This document shows, one piece after another, positions 11,634 to 21,288 of a DNA stretch of 64,000 bases (the stretch's first letter is position 1; each line of letters starts with the position of its first letter). Source of the DNA: Opitutia bacterium (GTDB lineage: Bacteria; Verrucomicrobiota; Verrucomicrobiia; Opitutales; Opitutaceae); NCBI GenBank assembly GCA_947461205.1, contig CANHJG010000006.1, positions 1 through 64,000 on the forward strand. Direction: 5' to 3'. The notes below the pieces were generated by a model. The model saw only the letters and a list, made by a program, of their open reading frames with translations. It was not told where the DNA came from and did not search any database. Both the position numbers and the translations under genes were made by a program.

Positions 11634-12674
11634 ATGATTTTCCCGCGCCGCTTCGTTCTCTTCACCACGCTTCTCGTCCTCGTACCGCTCGCCGGCGCCG
11701 CCAACCGCGCGGCCCCCAACCGCCCCGCGGACGTGGACAACGCCACCGCCTACAAGGGTGCGATCGTCATGGACGCCACCACCGGCGCACCCCTCGTCGA
11801 AGACCGCGCCGACGTCGTCACTCCGCCGGCGAGTATGACCAAACTCATGACGTTTGCCGTGCTCCACGACAAACTCGTGTCGGCCGCTATCCGCCTCGAC
11901 ACCCCGGTGAAAATTACCGTCGAGGATTCCAAAATCGGCGGGACCCAGGTCTTCCTCGATCCGCGCGAGACCTTTCCAGTCGAGGAACTGATCTATGCGA
12001 TGATGATCCAGTCCGCCAACGACGCCGCCCACGCCCTCGCCCGCGCGTCCGCCGGCTCTGTGCCCGCCTTCGTCGAACTCATGAACGCCAAGGCGCGCAC
12101 CCTCGGCATGACCCACACCACCTTCCGCACGCCCCACGGCCTCCCGCCATCCAGCCGCAAAATCGCCGACGGCGATCTCACCAGCCCGCGCGATTTCGCC
12201 CTCCTCTGCCGCCACGTCCTCCTGAAAACCGACGTAGTGAAATACACCTCCGTCCACCACCGGCCCTTCGGCGCCGGCGTCCGCGCCCAGCCCATCGCCA
12301 TGGACAACCACAACAAACTGCTCGGCAAAGTCGCCGGCGTCGACGGTCTCAAAACCGGTTACACGGCCAGCGCCGGCTACTGCCTCAGCGCCACCGCCGA
12401 GCGCAACGGCCGCCGCATCATCGTCGTGATCATGGGCTCGTTCGGCCCCGGCGGCCAGGTCGACAAGGGCAAGACCCGCGACCTCAAAGCCGTCGAACTC
12501 ATCGAACGCGGTTTCGCCGCACTGCCCGCCACCGGCCCCGCCTTCGTCACCGCCCGAACCCCCGAGGGCACCCCCGTCCTGGTCGCCAACGAGCCCGCCG
12601 CCACGAAACCCGCCGCTCCCGCCGAAGCCTCGGCCCCGGTCATCAAGTTCTCAATTCCCGGCGCGAAAAAATAA
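11634..12674 (+). CDS. D-alanyl-D-alanine carboxypeptidase (PBP5/DacA family)
   Basis: 346 residues. This is a periplasmic low-molecular-weight penicillin-binding protein that trims the terminal D-Ala from peptidoglycan stem peptides. The signal peptide covers about 1-23 (MIFPRRFVLFTTLLVLVPLAG). Catalytic motifs are complete: SMTK (S67-K70), SAN (127-129) and KTG (240-242, in GLKTGYTASAGYC). After the transpeptidase-like domain the tail is Ala/Pro-rich and ends in ISI-like FSIPGAKK; I do not recognise the full C-terminal beta domain of E. coli PBP5. ATG 11634 was chosen for the signal peptide. It is probably monocistronic; the next gene is convergent. Confidence 0.93.
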   Translation: MIFPRRFVLFTTLLVLVPLAGAANRAAPNRPADVDNATAYKGAIVMDATTGAPLVEDRADVVTPPASMTKLMTFAVLHDKLVSAAIRLDTPVKITVEDSKIGGTQVFLDPRETFPVEELIYAMMIQSANDAAHALARASAGSVPAFVELMNAKARTLGMTHTTFRTPHGLPPSSRKIADGDLTSPRDFALLCRHVLLKTDVVKYTSVHHRPFGAGVRAQPIAMDNHNKLLGKVAGVDGLKTGYTASAGYCLSATAERNGRRIIVVIMGSFGPGGQVDKGKTRDLKAVELIERGFAALPATGPAFVTARTPEGTPVLVANEPAATKPAAPAEASAPVIKFSIPGAKK

Positions 12675-12729
12675 TCCGCGGCCCGCCGCCCCGCGGGTCG
12701 CCGCGCCCCCACCTGCCCGCCGCGGACGC

Positions 12730-13452
12730 TCAGTGCTCGAGCACCATGATCAGCCCGCCCACGACGGCAAACAGTCCGCCGAGCAGGCCGGCCTCATAGC
12801 GCTCGAATTTCTTGATCTGGATTTTCTCCAGTCCGACCAGCGCCAGCCACGTGAATACGAGCATCCCCGCAAACGTCGCCACCGCCAAAATCGCGCTCAG
12901 GACGAAAAATCCGCGCCAGCCAAACGGCACGCCCGACAGGTAAATCGGGAGAAACGCCTCACACGGCGACAGCGTGAGCATGAGAAAAAGTCCGCTGATC
13001 GCCGCCCAGTCGCCTTTTTTCTGCGAGATCAGTTCGCTGTCCTTCAACTCGCCATCCCAATGACTGTGTTCCTCGGCCTCGTGGCCGCAACGCTCGTCCG
13101 CCTGATGATGCCCGCCCGGCACCGGGTGGTGACAAATGCCCGCGCCGCGCCATTGCCGCCAAAAATAATATCCGCCCACCGCGACGAGAAAGCCCCCCGC
13201 GATCCGCGGAAACGCCTCGCCGAACCGTGCGTCGACCTGAAACCCAAACCACGCCAGCCCGAGCCCGAGCAGCGTCGTCAACGCCACATGCCCGAAGCCC
13301 GCGAACATCGTCACGAGGAGCGTCTTCGCCCGGTTCCACCCGCGCGCCCGCGCCACCAAAACAAACGGCAACCAGTGCGTCGGGATCGCGGCATGGAAAA
13401 ACGCCACGGTAAACCCGGTGAGGGCAAGGGTTGTCAGGACGGTCGAATTCAT
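12730..13452 (-). CDS. NicO/HupE-like integral membrane protein with His-rich loop (putative metal exporter)
   Basis: 240 residues with about six membrane segments. The first half has [21 protein letters not shown] and a long helix pair; the second has [16 protein letters not shown] and a symmetric helix set, the two-halves layout of the LysE/NicO superfamily. Between them lies a His/Cys/acidic-rich loop ([20 protein letters not shown], then EEHSH), typical of transition-metal-binding loops in nickel/cobalt exporters. I infer metal transport or accessory function, with the metal unknown. ATG 13452 was preferred over a start at 13482 because the hydrophobic N-terminus follows at once. It converges on the carboxypeptidase and is divergent from hemF. 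Confidence 0.7.
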   Translation of the reverse strand: MNSTVLTTLALTGFTVAFFHAAIPTHWLPFVLVARARGWNRAKTLLVTMFAGFGHVALTTLLGLGLAWFGFQVDARFGEAFPRIAGGFLVAVGGYYFWRQWRGAGICHHPVPGGHHQADERCGHEAEEHSHWDGELKDSELISQKKGDWAAISGLFLMLTLSPCEAFLPIYLSGVPFGWRGFFVLSAILAVATFAGMLVFTWLALVGLEKIQIKKFERYEAGLLGGLFAVVGGLIMVLEH

Positions 13453-13588
13453 GAGGGAACGGTTGAGGCAGAACGGGACCACCCGCCCTGTCGAACCTGA
13501 ACCCGACCAAAGTCGTCAACCGCCCGGCGCCAAAATCGTTCTCGTTCTCGTGATTCGTTCCCGTTCTCCTCTCCGCATCACCTCGTCC

Positions 13589-14551
13589 ATGCCCGCCGCC
13601 TCCGCGCCCGACGTCTCCGCCGTCCGCTCCTATCTTCTTACGCTGCAGGACCACCTCTGCTCCGCCCTCGAGCAGGAAGACGGCACCGCGAAATTTCGCA
13701 CCGACGAATGGACGCGCCCCGAGGGCGGCGGCGGGCGCACGCGCATCCTCGCCGACGGCCCCGTCTTCGAAAAAGCCGGCGTCGCCTTCTCCCACGTCCG
13801 CGGCACCACGCTGCCACCCTCCGCCACCGCGCACCGCCCCGAACTCGCCGGCCAACCGTGGGAAGCCCTCGGCGTTTCCGTCGTCATCCACCCGCGCAAT
13901 CCCCACGTCCCCACCAGTCACGCCAACGTCCGCTTTTTCTGCACGACCGCCTCCGCTACTCCCATCTGGTGGTTCGGCGGCGGCTTCGACCTCACCCCCT
14001 CTTACGGCTACGCGGAAGATTGCGTGCACTGGCATCGCACCGCCCGCGCCGCGGTCGCACCCCTCGGCGCCGCTCTCTACCCGCGCTTCAAGCAAGGGTG
14101 TGACGACTACTTTTTTCTCAAACATCGCGCCGAACCCCGTGGCATCGGCGGCCTCTTCTTCGACGATTTCAGCGAACTCGGCTTCGACCGGTCCTTCGCC
14201 CTCCAACGCGCCGTTGGCGACGCCTTCGTCCCTGCCTATCTCCCCCTCGTCGCGCGCCGGAAGGCCACGCCCACCACCGACGACGAACGCCAGTGGCAAC
14301 TTTACCGCCGCGGCCGCTACGTCGAGTTCAACCTCGTCTGGGACCGCGGCACCCACTTCGGCCTCCAAAGTGGCGGCCGAACCGAATCGATTCTGATGTC
14401 GCTCCCTCCCCTCGTCCGCTGGGACTACGATTACCGCCCCGCGCCCGGCACGGCGGAGGCGCGTCTTCACGACATCTTCCTGCCGCCCCGCGACTGGGCC
14501 ACCCTCTCCGACGCTTCGCTCTCCACGCTCCGCTCTCAGCCTCCGCTATGA
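13589..14551 (+). CDS. hemF: oxygen-dependent coproporphyrinogen III oxidase
   Basis: 320 residues (E. coli HemF 299). It decarboxylates two propionates of coproporphyrinogen III to vinyls using O2, an aerobic step of heme synthesis. Conserved blocks are all visible: [56 protein letters not shown] and [23 protein letters not shown] 13589 was chosen because family similarity begins soon after; the frame is open upstream without resemblance. The stop overlaps the hemE start (ATGA, 14548-14551), so the two are translationally coupled. The oxygen-dependent form implies growth with O2. Confidence 0.96.
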   Translation: MPAASAPDVSAVRSYLLTLQDHLCSALEQEDGTAKFRTDEWTRPEGGGGRTRILADGPVFEKAGVAFSHVRGTTLPPSATAHRPELAGQPWEALGVSVVIHPRNPHVPTSHANVRFFCTTASATPIWWFGGGFDLTPSYGYAEDCVHWHRTARAAVAPLGAALYPRFKQGCDDYFFLKHRAEPRGIGGLFFDDFSELGFDRSFALQRAVGDAFVPAYLPLVARRKATPTTDDERQWQLYRRGRYVEFNLVWDRGTHFGLQSGGRTESILMSLPPLVRWDYDYRPAPGTAEARLHDIFLPPRDWATLSDASLSTLRSQPPL

Positions 14552-15582
14552 CTTCCCGCGAACGTTTCCTCGCCGCCCTTGCCTGCACGCCCCTCGAGCG
14601 CCCCCCGCTCTGGATCATGCGCCAGGCCGGCCGTTACCTCCCCGAATATCGCGCCCTCAAGGCGAAGTCCTCTTTCCTTGCAATGGTGCGCACCCCCGCG
14701 CTCGCCGCCGAGGTCACCCTCCAGCCGCTCCATCGCTTCCCCGGCCTCGACGCCGCAATTCTCTTCTCCGACATCCTCGTCATTCCCGAGGCTCTCGGCC
14801 AAGGTTACACGTTCCGCGAAGCAGGCGGCATCGCGATGGACTTCCGCCTGGAAACACGCGCGCAGATCGACGCCCTCGTCCCCGCCGACGCCGTCCCCGC
14901 GCGCCTCGCCTACGTCACCGACGCCCTCGCCCTCCTGAAAAAAGAACTCGCGGGTAAAAAAATGCTCCTCGGTTTCGGCGGCTCACCGTGGACCCTCGCC
15001 ACTTATATGGTCGAAGGCGGTAGCTCCGATGAATTCGAACGCATCAAACTCCTCTTTCACACCGACCGCGCCACCTTCGACGCCCTCCTCGAAAAACTCA
15101 CCGCGGCCCTCATCGCCTATTTCCTCGCCCAAATCGCCGCCGGCGCCGACGCCATCCAGATCTTCGACAGCTGGGGCGGCATCATCGCCGGCCACGACTA
15201 CGAGGCCGCCTCCCTCCAGTGGATCCGCCAGATCATCGCCGCCCTCCCACCCGGTTTCCCCGTCATTCTTTATGCGAAGGGCACGTCGTCGCATCTCACG
15301 GATCAGGCCTTCACCGGCGCCCGCGCCCTCAGCGTCGATTGGACCTGCGACCTCCCCATCGTCCGTCGCACCCTCCCCGCCAACGTCGCGCTCCAAGGCA
15401 ACCTCGACCCCGTGCTGCTCAACACCACCCCAGCGATCGTCCGCCGCGAAACCACCCGCCTCCTCGAGTCGATGCGCGGCACCACCGGCCACATCTTCAA
15501 TCTCGGCCACGGCATCACCCCGCGCGCCACGCTGGAGAACGTCCAGACCCTCGTCGACACCGTGACGGCCTGGCCAGGCTAG
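14548..15582 (+). CDS. hemE: uroporphyrinogen decarboxylase
   Basis: 344 residues, normal length. It converts uroporphyrinogen III to coproporphyrinogen III, the substrate of the upstream HemF. The signature RQAGRY lies at 25-30, followed by [12 protein letters not shown] with the catalytic Asp, [21 protein letters not shown], and the C-terminal LQGNLDP and FNLGHGITP. The ATG overlaps the hemF stop by 4 bp. No terminator follows directly; the palindrome at 15624 lies 41 bp downstream. Confidence 0.97.
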   Translation: MTSRERFLAALACTPLERPPLWIMRQAGRYLPEYRALKAKSSFLAMVRTPALAAEVTLQPLHRFPGLDAAILFSDILVIPEALGQGYTFREAGGIAMDFRLETRAQIDALVPADAVPARLAYVTDALALLKKELAGKKMLLGFGGSPWTLATYMVEGGSSDEFERIKLLFHTDRATFDALLEKLTAALIAYFLAQIAAGADAIQIFDSWGGIIAGHDYEAASLQWIRQIIAALPPGFPVILYAKGTSSHLTDQAFTGARALSVDWTCDLPIVRRTLPANVALQGNLDPVLLNTTPAIVRRETTRLLESMRGTTGHIFNLGHGITPRATLENVQTLVDTVTAWPG

Positions 15583-15623
15583 GATTACTCGGTCACGTCC
15601 CTCTTCGACATCGCTGGAAATAA

Positions 15624-15646
15624 AGTGTCACGTATTACGTGACACT
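15624..15646. promoter_or_regulatory. perfect 23-bp palindrome, putative operator
   Basis: Two perfect 11-nt arms, agtgtcacgta and tacgtgacact, flank a single central T. It is unusually A/T-balanced for this genome. A 13-codon reading frame (MKKAGFKGRNLTQ, 15652-15693) starts 5 bp after it. Symmetry with a one-base centre suits a homodimeric repressor site; it has no T-tract, so it is not a terminator. The protein that binds it is unknown. Confidence 0.5.
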
Positions 15647-15838
15647 ACCGATGAAAAAAGCGGGTTTTAAGGGACGAAACTTAACGCAGTAATACCAGGC
15701 CGGCCGTCGCCCTTTCTCGCCCAGTGCCACGTGGGTAGGGTGACGCGATCGGACGTTTCGGGCCCACGGCTTGTCCCGGCGACGCCCCCGGGGCAATCCA
15801 CGCGTCGCAACCGTGGAAAAATCCCCCCGACGCAGCCC

Positions 15839-15866
15839 TTGACTCCCCCCCGGCCCAACCTAGCCT
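15839..15866 (+). promoter_or_regulatory. possible sigma70-type promoter of ileS
   Basis: ttgact (15839-15844), 16-nt spacer, tagcct (15861-15866), ending 18 bp before the ileS ATG. The -35 matches consensus in 5 of 6 positions (ttgaca) and the -10 in 3 of 6. The leader would be very short and has no Shine-Dalgarno. Identification by eye only. Confidence 0.3.
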
Positions 15867-15884
15867 CGCGCACTTTTCTTTGGC

Positions 15885-18752
15885 ATGGCGCACGACTTGA
15901 AAGACACTCTCCAGCTCCCAAAAACAGATTTCCCCATGCGCGCCGGACTGGCGCAGCGTGAACCTGGCCGGGTGGCCCATTGGGAAAAAACCGGCCTCTA
16001 CGACGCCATCCAGCAAAGGCGCGCCGGCGCCCCCGCCTTCGTCCTCCACGACGGCCCCCCCTTCACCAATGGGGACGTCCACATCGGCACCGCCCTAAAC
16101 AAATCCCTCAAGGATTTCGTCAACCGCTACAAGACGATGCGCGGCTTCCGCACGCCCTTCGTCCCCGGCTGGGACTGCCACGGCCTCCCCATCGAGCAAA
16201 AGGTTTCGCGCGAAATCCGCGACGAGAAGCTCACCCTCACGACCGCCGAACTGCGCGCCCGTTGCGACGCCTTCGCCGAATCGTGGATCGGCAAGCAGAC
16301 CGACCAATTCAAACGCCTCGGCGTCCTCGCCGACTGGAAAAACGAGTACAAGACCAAAGCCCCCGCGTTCGAAGCGGACATCGTTCGCACCTTCGCCGCC
16401 TTCATCGAAAAGGGCCTCGTTTACCGCAGCAAGAAACCCGTTTACTGGAGTATCCCCTTCGAGACCGCCCTCGCCGAGGCCGAGATCGAATACAAGGATC
16501 ACATCTCCCTCGCCATTTGGGTCAAGTTCGCCGTCCCCGCCGCCGAAGCCGAAAAATTCGGCCTGCCGAGCGATAAACCGCTCTTCGTCGTCATCTGGAC
16601 CACCACTCCTTGGACGATCCCCGCCAACCTCGCGATCGCCCTCCACCCTGAGATCGACTACGTCGTCGCCGATCTCGGCGCCGAACGCATTTTGGTCGCA
16701 GCACCGCTCCTCGGCGCCGTGCTCGCCGCCGCAAAAATCGAGGCGACCCCGGCCATCATCGCGACCCGCCAGGGCGCCACCCTCGAAAAACTCGCTCCGC
16801 GCCACCCGTTCATCGACCGCGCCTCCCCGATCGTCCTCGCCGACTACGTCACCACCGACAGCGGTACCGGCGCAGTCCACACCGCACCGGGCCACGGCGC
16901 CGACGACTACCTCACGGGACTGAAATACAAGCTCGAAGTCTACTGCCCCGTCGGTGACGACGGCCGCTACCTCGACGACGGCCAAGTCCCCGCCGACCTC
17001 GTCGGCCTCTCCTGTCTCGAAACCGTCGAAGACCTCGCCGCGAAAAAACCTGCCGCGGCGAATCTCGGTGTCCTGAAAAAACTCGCCGAGGCCGGCGCGC
17101 TTTTCGCGAAAGCGAAATACACGCACAGCTACCCGCACTGCTGGCGCTCGAAAACCCCGATCATTTTCCGCGCTGTCGACCAGTGGTTCGTCTCCCTCGA
17201 TCACGCCGACCGCCGCACGATCGCCCTCGCCGAAATCGCCAAAATCGCCGCCCACCACGGTTGGGTTCCCGCTTGGGGCGAAGCCCGCATCCGCGGCGCC
17301 GTCGAGTCGCGCCCCGACTGGTGCATCAGCCGCCAGCGCTCCTGGGGCGTGCCCATCCCCGCCTTCTACGACGACAAGAAAACGGCTTACCTCGACGCCG
17401 GCGTGGCCCGCGCCGTCGCCGACAAGTTCGCCGCCGTCGGCACCAATCTCTGGTATGATGCCACACCCGCCGAGATCCTCGCCGGCATCGTACTTCCCGC
17501 CGGCTGGCCTGCTCCCTCCGCCCTCTCCTGCGGCCGCGACACCCTCGACGTCTGGATCGACTCCGGCTCCTCCCATGCCGCCACCCTCCGGCGCGGCCAG
17601 GGCGGCACGTCGTGGCCCGCCGACCTCTACCTCGAGGGCAGCGACCAGCACCGCGGCTGGTTCCAGTCCTCCCTCTGGACCAGTGTCATCGCCTTCGATG
17701 CCGCGCCCTACAAGGCCGTCCTCACCCACGGCTTCATCGTGGACAAGGCCCGCCAGAAGATCTCCAAGAGCAGCACCTACCAAAAACCGCAAACCAGCGA
17801 TGCCTACGTGGCCACGCACGGCGCCGATGTCATCCGCCTCTGGATCGCGTCGCAGGATTTCCGCGACGACATCCCCGTGGACGACGAGATCCTCAAGAAC
17901 GTCGGCGAGTCCTACCGGTTGCTCCGCAATTCCCTCCGCTACCAGCTCTCGAATCTCTTCGACTTCGATCCGGCCAAGGACGCCGTCCCGGTCGAGCAGC
18001 TCGACGCGCTCGACCGTTGGGCGCTGCACCAGACCGCGGCCTTGGTCCACGAGTGCACGAAGGCCTACGACACTTACGAGTTCCACCGCGTCTACCAGCT
18101 CTGCAACCAGTTTTGCGCTGTCACGCTTTCCGCGGTCTACCACGACATCCTGAAGGACCGGCTCTACACCCTCGGCACCCACACGCCCCTCCGCCGCTCG
18201 TCGCAGACCGTAATCCACCACATCTTCCACGCCCTCGTGCGCCTGCTGGCGCCCGTCCTCACGTTCACGTGCGACGAAGCCTGGGCCTACGCGACCGCGA
18301 AAGTCGAATACACCGACGACTCCATCCACCTTCAGGACTGGCCCGTCGCCCCCGCCAGCTGGACGCAGGCGGACACCGCAGCCGACATCGCCGCGCTCCT
18401 GCAGGTGCGCGCCCAGGTCAACGAGGCCATCGAACCGCACCGCGCCGCCGGCCAGCTCGGCAAATCGCTCGACGCCGCCGTCACCCTGACCGCCACACCC
18501 GGCTCGCCCGAATTTCGCGTCCTCGAAAAGCACCGCGGCTTCCTCGCCGAACTTTTCATCGTCTCTCATGTCACGCTGACCCCGTCAGCCGCCGCCGCGG
18601 CCGAGGGCGCGCCCCCCGTTTCCGTCAGTGTCCAACCCTGTTCCGAACTCGGCTTCGTCCGTTGCCCGCGCTGCTGGCGCTGGGTCCCGGCCCTCGAGGC
18701 CACCGCACACGGCGACCTCTGTCCGCGTTGCGTCGCCGCCCTGAAACCCTAG
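15885..18752 (+). CDS. ileS: isoleucyl-tRNA synthetase
   Basis: 955 residues, normal for bacterial IleRS. It charges tRNA-Ile in the cytoplasm. The class I motif HIGT is at 66-69 (in GDVHIGTALNK), with the family-specific PGWDCHGLPIEQKV after it. The CP1 editing domain contains TTTPWTIPANLAIA and GTGAVHTAPGHG. KISKS lies near 625, and a C-terminal zinc finger has CPRC near 926 and CPRC near 948. The ATG is the only start consistent with the family N-terminus (DTLQLPKTDFPMRAGL). A DksA-like gene follows 28 bp later and may be cotranscribed. Confidence 0.98.
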   Translation: MAHDLKDTLQLPKTDFPMRAGLAQREPGRVAHWEKTGLYDAIQQRRAGAPAFVLHDGPPFTNGDVHIGTALNKSLKDFVNRYKTMRGFRTPFVPGWDCHGLPIEQKVSREIRDEKLTLTTAELRARCDAFAESWIGKQTDQFKRLGVLADWKNEYKTKAPAFEADIVRTFAAFIEKGLVYRSKKPVYWSIPFETALAEAEIEYKDHISLAIWVKFAVPAAEAEKFGLPSDKPLFVVIWTTTPWTIPANLAIALHPEIDYVVADLGAERILVAAPLLGAVLAAAKIEATPAIIATRQGATLEKLAPRHPFIDRASPIVLADYVTTDSGTGAVHTAPGHGADDYLTGLKYKLEVYCPVGDDGRYLDDGQVPADLVGLSCLETVEDLAAKKPAAANLGVLKKLAEAGALFAKAKYTHSYPHCWRSKTPIIFRAVDQWFVSLDHADRRTIALAEIAKIAAHHGWVPAWGEARIRGAVESRPDWCISRQRSWGVPIPAFYDDKKTAYLDAGVARAVADKFAAVGTNLWYDATPAEILAGIVLPAGWPAPSALSCGRDTLDVWIDSGSSHAATLRRGQGGTSWPADLYLEGSDQHRGWFQSSLWTSVIAFDAAPYKAVLTHGFIVDKARQKISKSSTYQKPQTSDAYVATHGADVIRLWIASQDFRDDIPVDDEILKNVGESYRLLRNSLRYQLSNLFDFDPAKDAVPVEQLDALDRWALHQTAALVHECTKAYDTYEFHRVYQLCNQFCAVTLSAVYHDILKDRLYTLGTHTPLRRSSQTVIHHIFHALVRLLAPVLTFTCDEAWAYATAKVEYTDDSIHLQDWPVAPASWTQADTAADIAALLQVRAQVNEAIEPHRAAGQLGKSLDAAVTLTATPGSPEFRVLEKHRGFLAELFIVSHVTLTPSAAAAAEGAPPVSVSVQPCSELGFVRCPRCWRWVPALEATAHGDLCPRCVAALKP

Positions 18753-18780
18753 CGCCTTTTTAACCCAAAGCTCGAACCCC

Positions 18781-19791
18781 ATGGCCACGAAATCGAAACC
18801 CGCTGCCAAGAAACCTTCCGCCAAATCGACCAAACCTGCGTCCAAACCGGCGCCGGCGAAGAAGCCCGCCCACGCCAAGCCCGTCGCCCACGCCAAGCCC
18901 GTCGCTCCCGCCAAGCCCGTCGCTCCCGCCAAGCCCGTCGCTCCCGCCAAGCCCGTCGCCCCCGCCAAGGCCGTCGCTCCCGCCAAAGCCGCGCCACCCG
19001 CGGCCAAGTCCGACCAGAAATCTCCCTCCATGGAAAAGCCCTCGAAGAAAAACGCCCTGCGCGACAGCATCCTGAAGCGCAAAGCTGCCCTCAAGCCCAT
19101 CGCCTTCAGCCTCGATGAAGTCCGCGCCATCGCGCAGACTGTCACGAGCAAGACCGCTGTCCCGTTCACGGAAAAAATCACGACTAAAGCCTCCTCGGCC
19201 AAAGCCGCCGCGCTCGAGGCCCTCCACAAGCCCGTCAAACCGAGCCACGTCAAGGCCGCCTCGCTCGCCGACATCCTCGGCTTCAATCCGAAGAAGGCGC
19301 GTTCCGCCGAAGCGATCGCCGAACAGGACGTGCCCGAGAAATTCAAACGCTTCTACAAACTGCTGATCGATCTCCGCACCCACCTGACGGCCGGCATCGA
19401 ACTCCACTCCGAAGAGACGCTGAAACGCTCATCCAAAGACGACGCCGGCGACCTCTCCTCCTACGGCCAGCACATGGCCGACGCTGGCACCGACACCTTC
19501 GACCGCGACTTCGCGCTCAGCCTCGTCTCATCCGAGCAGGAAGCCCTCACCGAGATCGACTCCGCCATCAAGCGCATCCACGACGGCAGCTATGGCGTGT
19601 GCGAAATCACGCAGAAGCCCATCGCCAAGGAGCGCCTGCTCGCCGTGCCCTTCACCCGCTATTCCGCCGAGGCGCAAAAAGACCTCGAGCGCAACCGCCA
19701 CCGCTCCCGCACCCAGGCCGGCATCTTCGGCGAACTCGGCGAGGAGGGCGGCGGAAAAATCGCCGCCGACGACGGCGGCGGCGACGATTGA
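18781..19791 (+). CDS. DksA/TraR-like protein with Lys/Ala/Pro-rich N-terminal tail
   Basis: 336 residues in two parts. Residues 1-95 are a basic Ala/Pro/Lys tail with six-residue repeats (AKPVAP). The C-terminal half (about 185-320) is DksA/TraR-like: a helical region with DAGDLSSYGQHMADAGTDTFDRD, then EQEALTEIDSAIKRIHDGSYGVCEITQKPI. DksA acts at the RNA polymerase secondary channel with ppGpp; related proteins are common in this phylum. The zinc finger is degenerate: only one Cys (C274) of the usual four is present. Function by analogy is uncertain, and the tail resembles histone-like nucleic-acid-binding tails. It lies between ileS and lspA. Confidence 0.75.
   Translation: MATKSKPAAKKPSAKSTKPASKPAPAKKPAHAKPVAHAKPVAPAKPVAPAKPVAPAKPVAPAKAVAPAKAAPPAAKSDQKSPSMEKPSKKNALRDSILKRKAALKPIAFSLDEVRAIAQTVTSKTAVPFTEKITTKASSAKAAALEALHKPVKPSHVKAASLADILGFNPKKARSAEAIAEQDVPEKFKRFYKLLIDLRTHLTAGIELHSEETLKRSSKDDAGDLSSYGQHMADAGTDTFDRDFALSLVSSEQEALTEIDSAIKRIHDGSYGVCEITQKPIAKERLLAVPFTRYSAEAQKDLERNRHRSRTQAGIFGELGEEGGGKIAADDGGGDD
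18871..18990 (+). repeat. 18-bp tandem repeat inside the DksA-like gene
   Basis: About six and a half units of an 18-nt repeat (consensus cccgccaagcccgtcgct) encode A-K-P-V-A-P. Early units begin cacgcc (His for Pro) and the last units change K-P-V to K-A-V and K-A-A. Near identity at third positions in the middle units indicates recent slippage expansion. Confidence 0.9.
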
Positions 19792-19835
19792 CCGCTTGAT
19801 CCGGCCCGCCCACCCGGCCCACGACCCCCTGCGCC

Positions 19836-20396
19836 ATGCCCCCCGGACAGCCCCGCCCCGCCGCGCCCTCCGGGGCGGACGGGAGCAAGCCCGCGGATCC
19901 TCGATCGCGGATCCGACGCGTCCTCGCTTATCGCCTCCTCCTCGGCCTCGCCGTCGGAGTCTTCGTGGCGGACCAATTGTCAAAAGCGTGGATCACGCAC
20001 CGGTTGCCCTACGGCACCTACGGGGAACTCTCCGGTGCGATCCGCATCATCAAGGGTTTTTTCTACCTCGTCCATGTCGGCAACACCGGGGCGGCGTGGA
20101 GCATGTTCTCGGGCCAGAGCGTACTGCTCGCGACCCTCGCCCTCGCCACCCTCGTGGCCATCTTTTTCTGGCGCAATGCCCTCGGCCTGCGCGACCGCCT
20201 CGCCCAGATCTGCTTCGGCCTCCTCTGCGGCGGCATCGTCGGCAATCTCACCGACCGCCTCCTGCACGGCCACGTCATCGATTTTATCGACCTGCATTTC
20301 GGCACCTACGTCTATCCGACCTTTAACGTCGCGGACTCAGGGATCTGCGTCGGGGTAATGCTCTATCTCTGGCAGAGCCTGCGCGCGCCGAAGTAA
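19836..20396 (+). CDS. lspA: lipoprotein signal peptidase (signal peptidase II)
   Basis: 186 residues. An aspartyl protease of the inner membrane that cleaves prolipoprotein signal peptides. Four hydrophobic segments are visible. Motifs: VADQLSKAW (44-52), GNTGAAWSMF (82-91, usually N-x-G-A-A-F), GNLTDR with catalytic D140, VIDFID, and FNVADSG with catalytic D167. The N-terminus has about 25 extra Pro/Ala/Arg-rich residues before the first helix, so initiation may be slightly downstream; I kept ATG 19836 as the best start. It lies 44 bp after the DksA-like gene. Confidence 0.95.
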   Translation: MPPGQPRPAAPSGADGSKPADPRSRIRRVLAYRLLLGLAVGVFVADQLSKAWITHRLPYGTYGELSGAIRIIKGFFYLVHVGNTGAAWSMFSGQSVLLATLALATLVAIFFWRNALGLRDRLAQICFGLLCGGIVGNLTDRLLHGHVIDFIDLHFGTYVYPTFNVADSGICVGVMLYLWQSLRAPK

Positions 20397-20415
20397 GCCA
20401 CAGCGACCCCGCGGC

Positions 20416-21288
20416 CTACTCGACGTTAGCCATCTGTTCCCGCACGCGCTCGAGCTCGTTTTTCAATTCGATCACCGCGCGGGCGATCGTGAGATCGTTC
20501 GCCTTGCTCCCGATGGTATTCACCTCGCGGCCGATTTCCTGCAGTAAAAACTCCGCCTTGCGGCCGATCTCGCCGTCCGCTTTCAGCAGCGTGCCAAACT
20601 GTTCGAAATGGCTCCGCAACCGCGTGATCTCCTCGGTCACGTCGCACCGGTCCGCAAAAAGCGCGATCTCCCGCAGCACCCGCTCGTCGTTCAAGTCCAG
20701 CTCCAGCCCCGCGTCGCGCAGCCGCTTCATGAGCTGCTCGCGATAATTCGCCGGCACCTGCGCCGCCCGCCCCACGACGACGTCGACCTGCCGGTGCAGC
20801 AGCTCGCTGCGCTTGATAAAGTCCACCATCAGCGCCTCACCTTCTTTCGCCCGCATCGCCGAAAACGACCGCAATGCCGTGGTCAACGTCGCCGTCACCA
20901 CCGCCTGGGCCCCCTCCGCCGCCGGCCGCTCCGTCTCGCGCCGCTGCGCGTTGGCCACCTGCCAGAGCAGCTCCGGCGTCGGCTGGAACGGCACGCCCTT
21001 CCGCGCCGCAAACGCGGCCACCCGGTCCAGCGCCTCGGACGCCGCCGCCTCGTCCCAGGTCGCCTGCATCGCGGTCTTCCCGCCCGTGAGCTCAAGGTCC
21101 ACGTGGACCTTGCCGCGTGACGCAAATTTCCGCACGAGCTCGCCGACGTGCGGCTCAAGGCTGTCCCATTCCTCCGGCATTTTCACCGTGAGATCGAGCG
21201 TCTTCCGGTTCACCGAACTGACCACGACGGTCAGCGAAAATCCCGCCAGTTCCGCCGTCGCCCGCCCGTAGCCGGTCATGCTTTTCAT
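20416..21288 (-). CDS. yicC: YicC family endoribonuclease-type protein
   Basis: 290 residues, typical for YicC/YloC (UPF0701). E. coli YicC has been described as an RNase or RNase adaptor affecting small RNA. The N-terminus [14 protein letters not shown] and the early [18 protein letters not shown] block are diagnostic. The C-terminal domain has [35 protein letters not shown] and [19 protein letters not shown], all hallmarks. The ATG overlaps the trpB stop by 4 bp (ATGA, 21285-21288), so it is translated downstream of trpB. Confidence 0.93.
   Translation of the reverse strand: MKSMTGYGRATAELAGFSLTVVVSSVNRKTLDLTVKMPEEWDSLEPHVGELVRKFASRGKVHVDLELTGGKTAMQATWDEAAASEALDRVAAFAARKGVPFQPTPELLWQVANAQRRETERPAAEGAQAVVTATLTTALRSFSAMRAKEGEALMVDFIKRSELLHRQVDVVVGRAAQVPANYREQLMKRLRDAGLELDLNDERVLREIALFADRCDVTEEITRLRSHFEQFGTLLKADGEIGRKAEFLLQEIGREVNTIGSKANDLTIARAVIELKNELERVREQMANVE

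Noticed and set aside
10934-12799. 621-codon open frame overlapping the carboxypeptidase
   Set aside because: Composition is Pro/Arg-rich; it is the shadow frame of the DacA-type gene plus non-coding DNA.
18871-18990. CRISPR-like array
   Set aside because: The 18-bp units are contiguous without spacers and encode an in-frame AKPVAP repeat.
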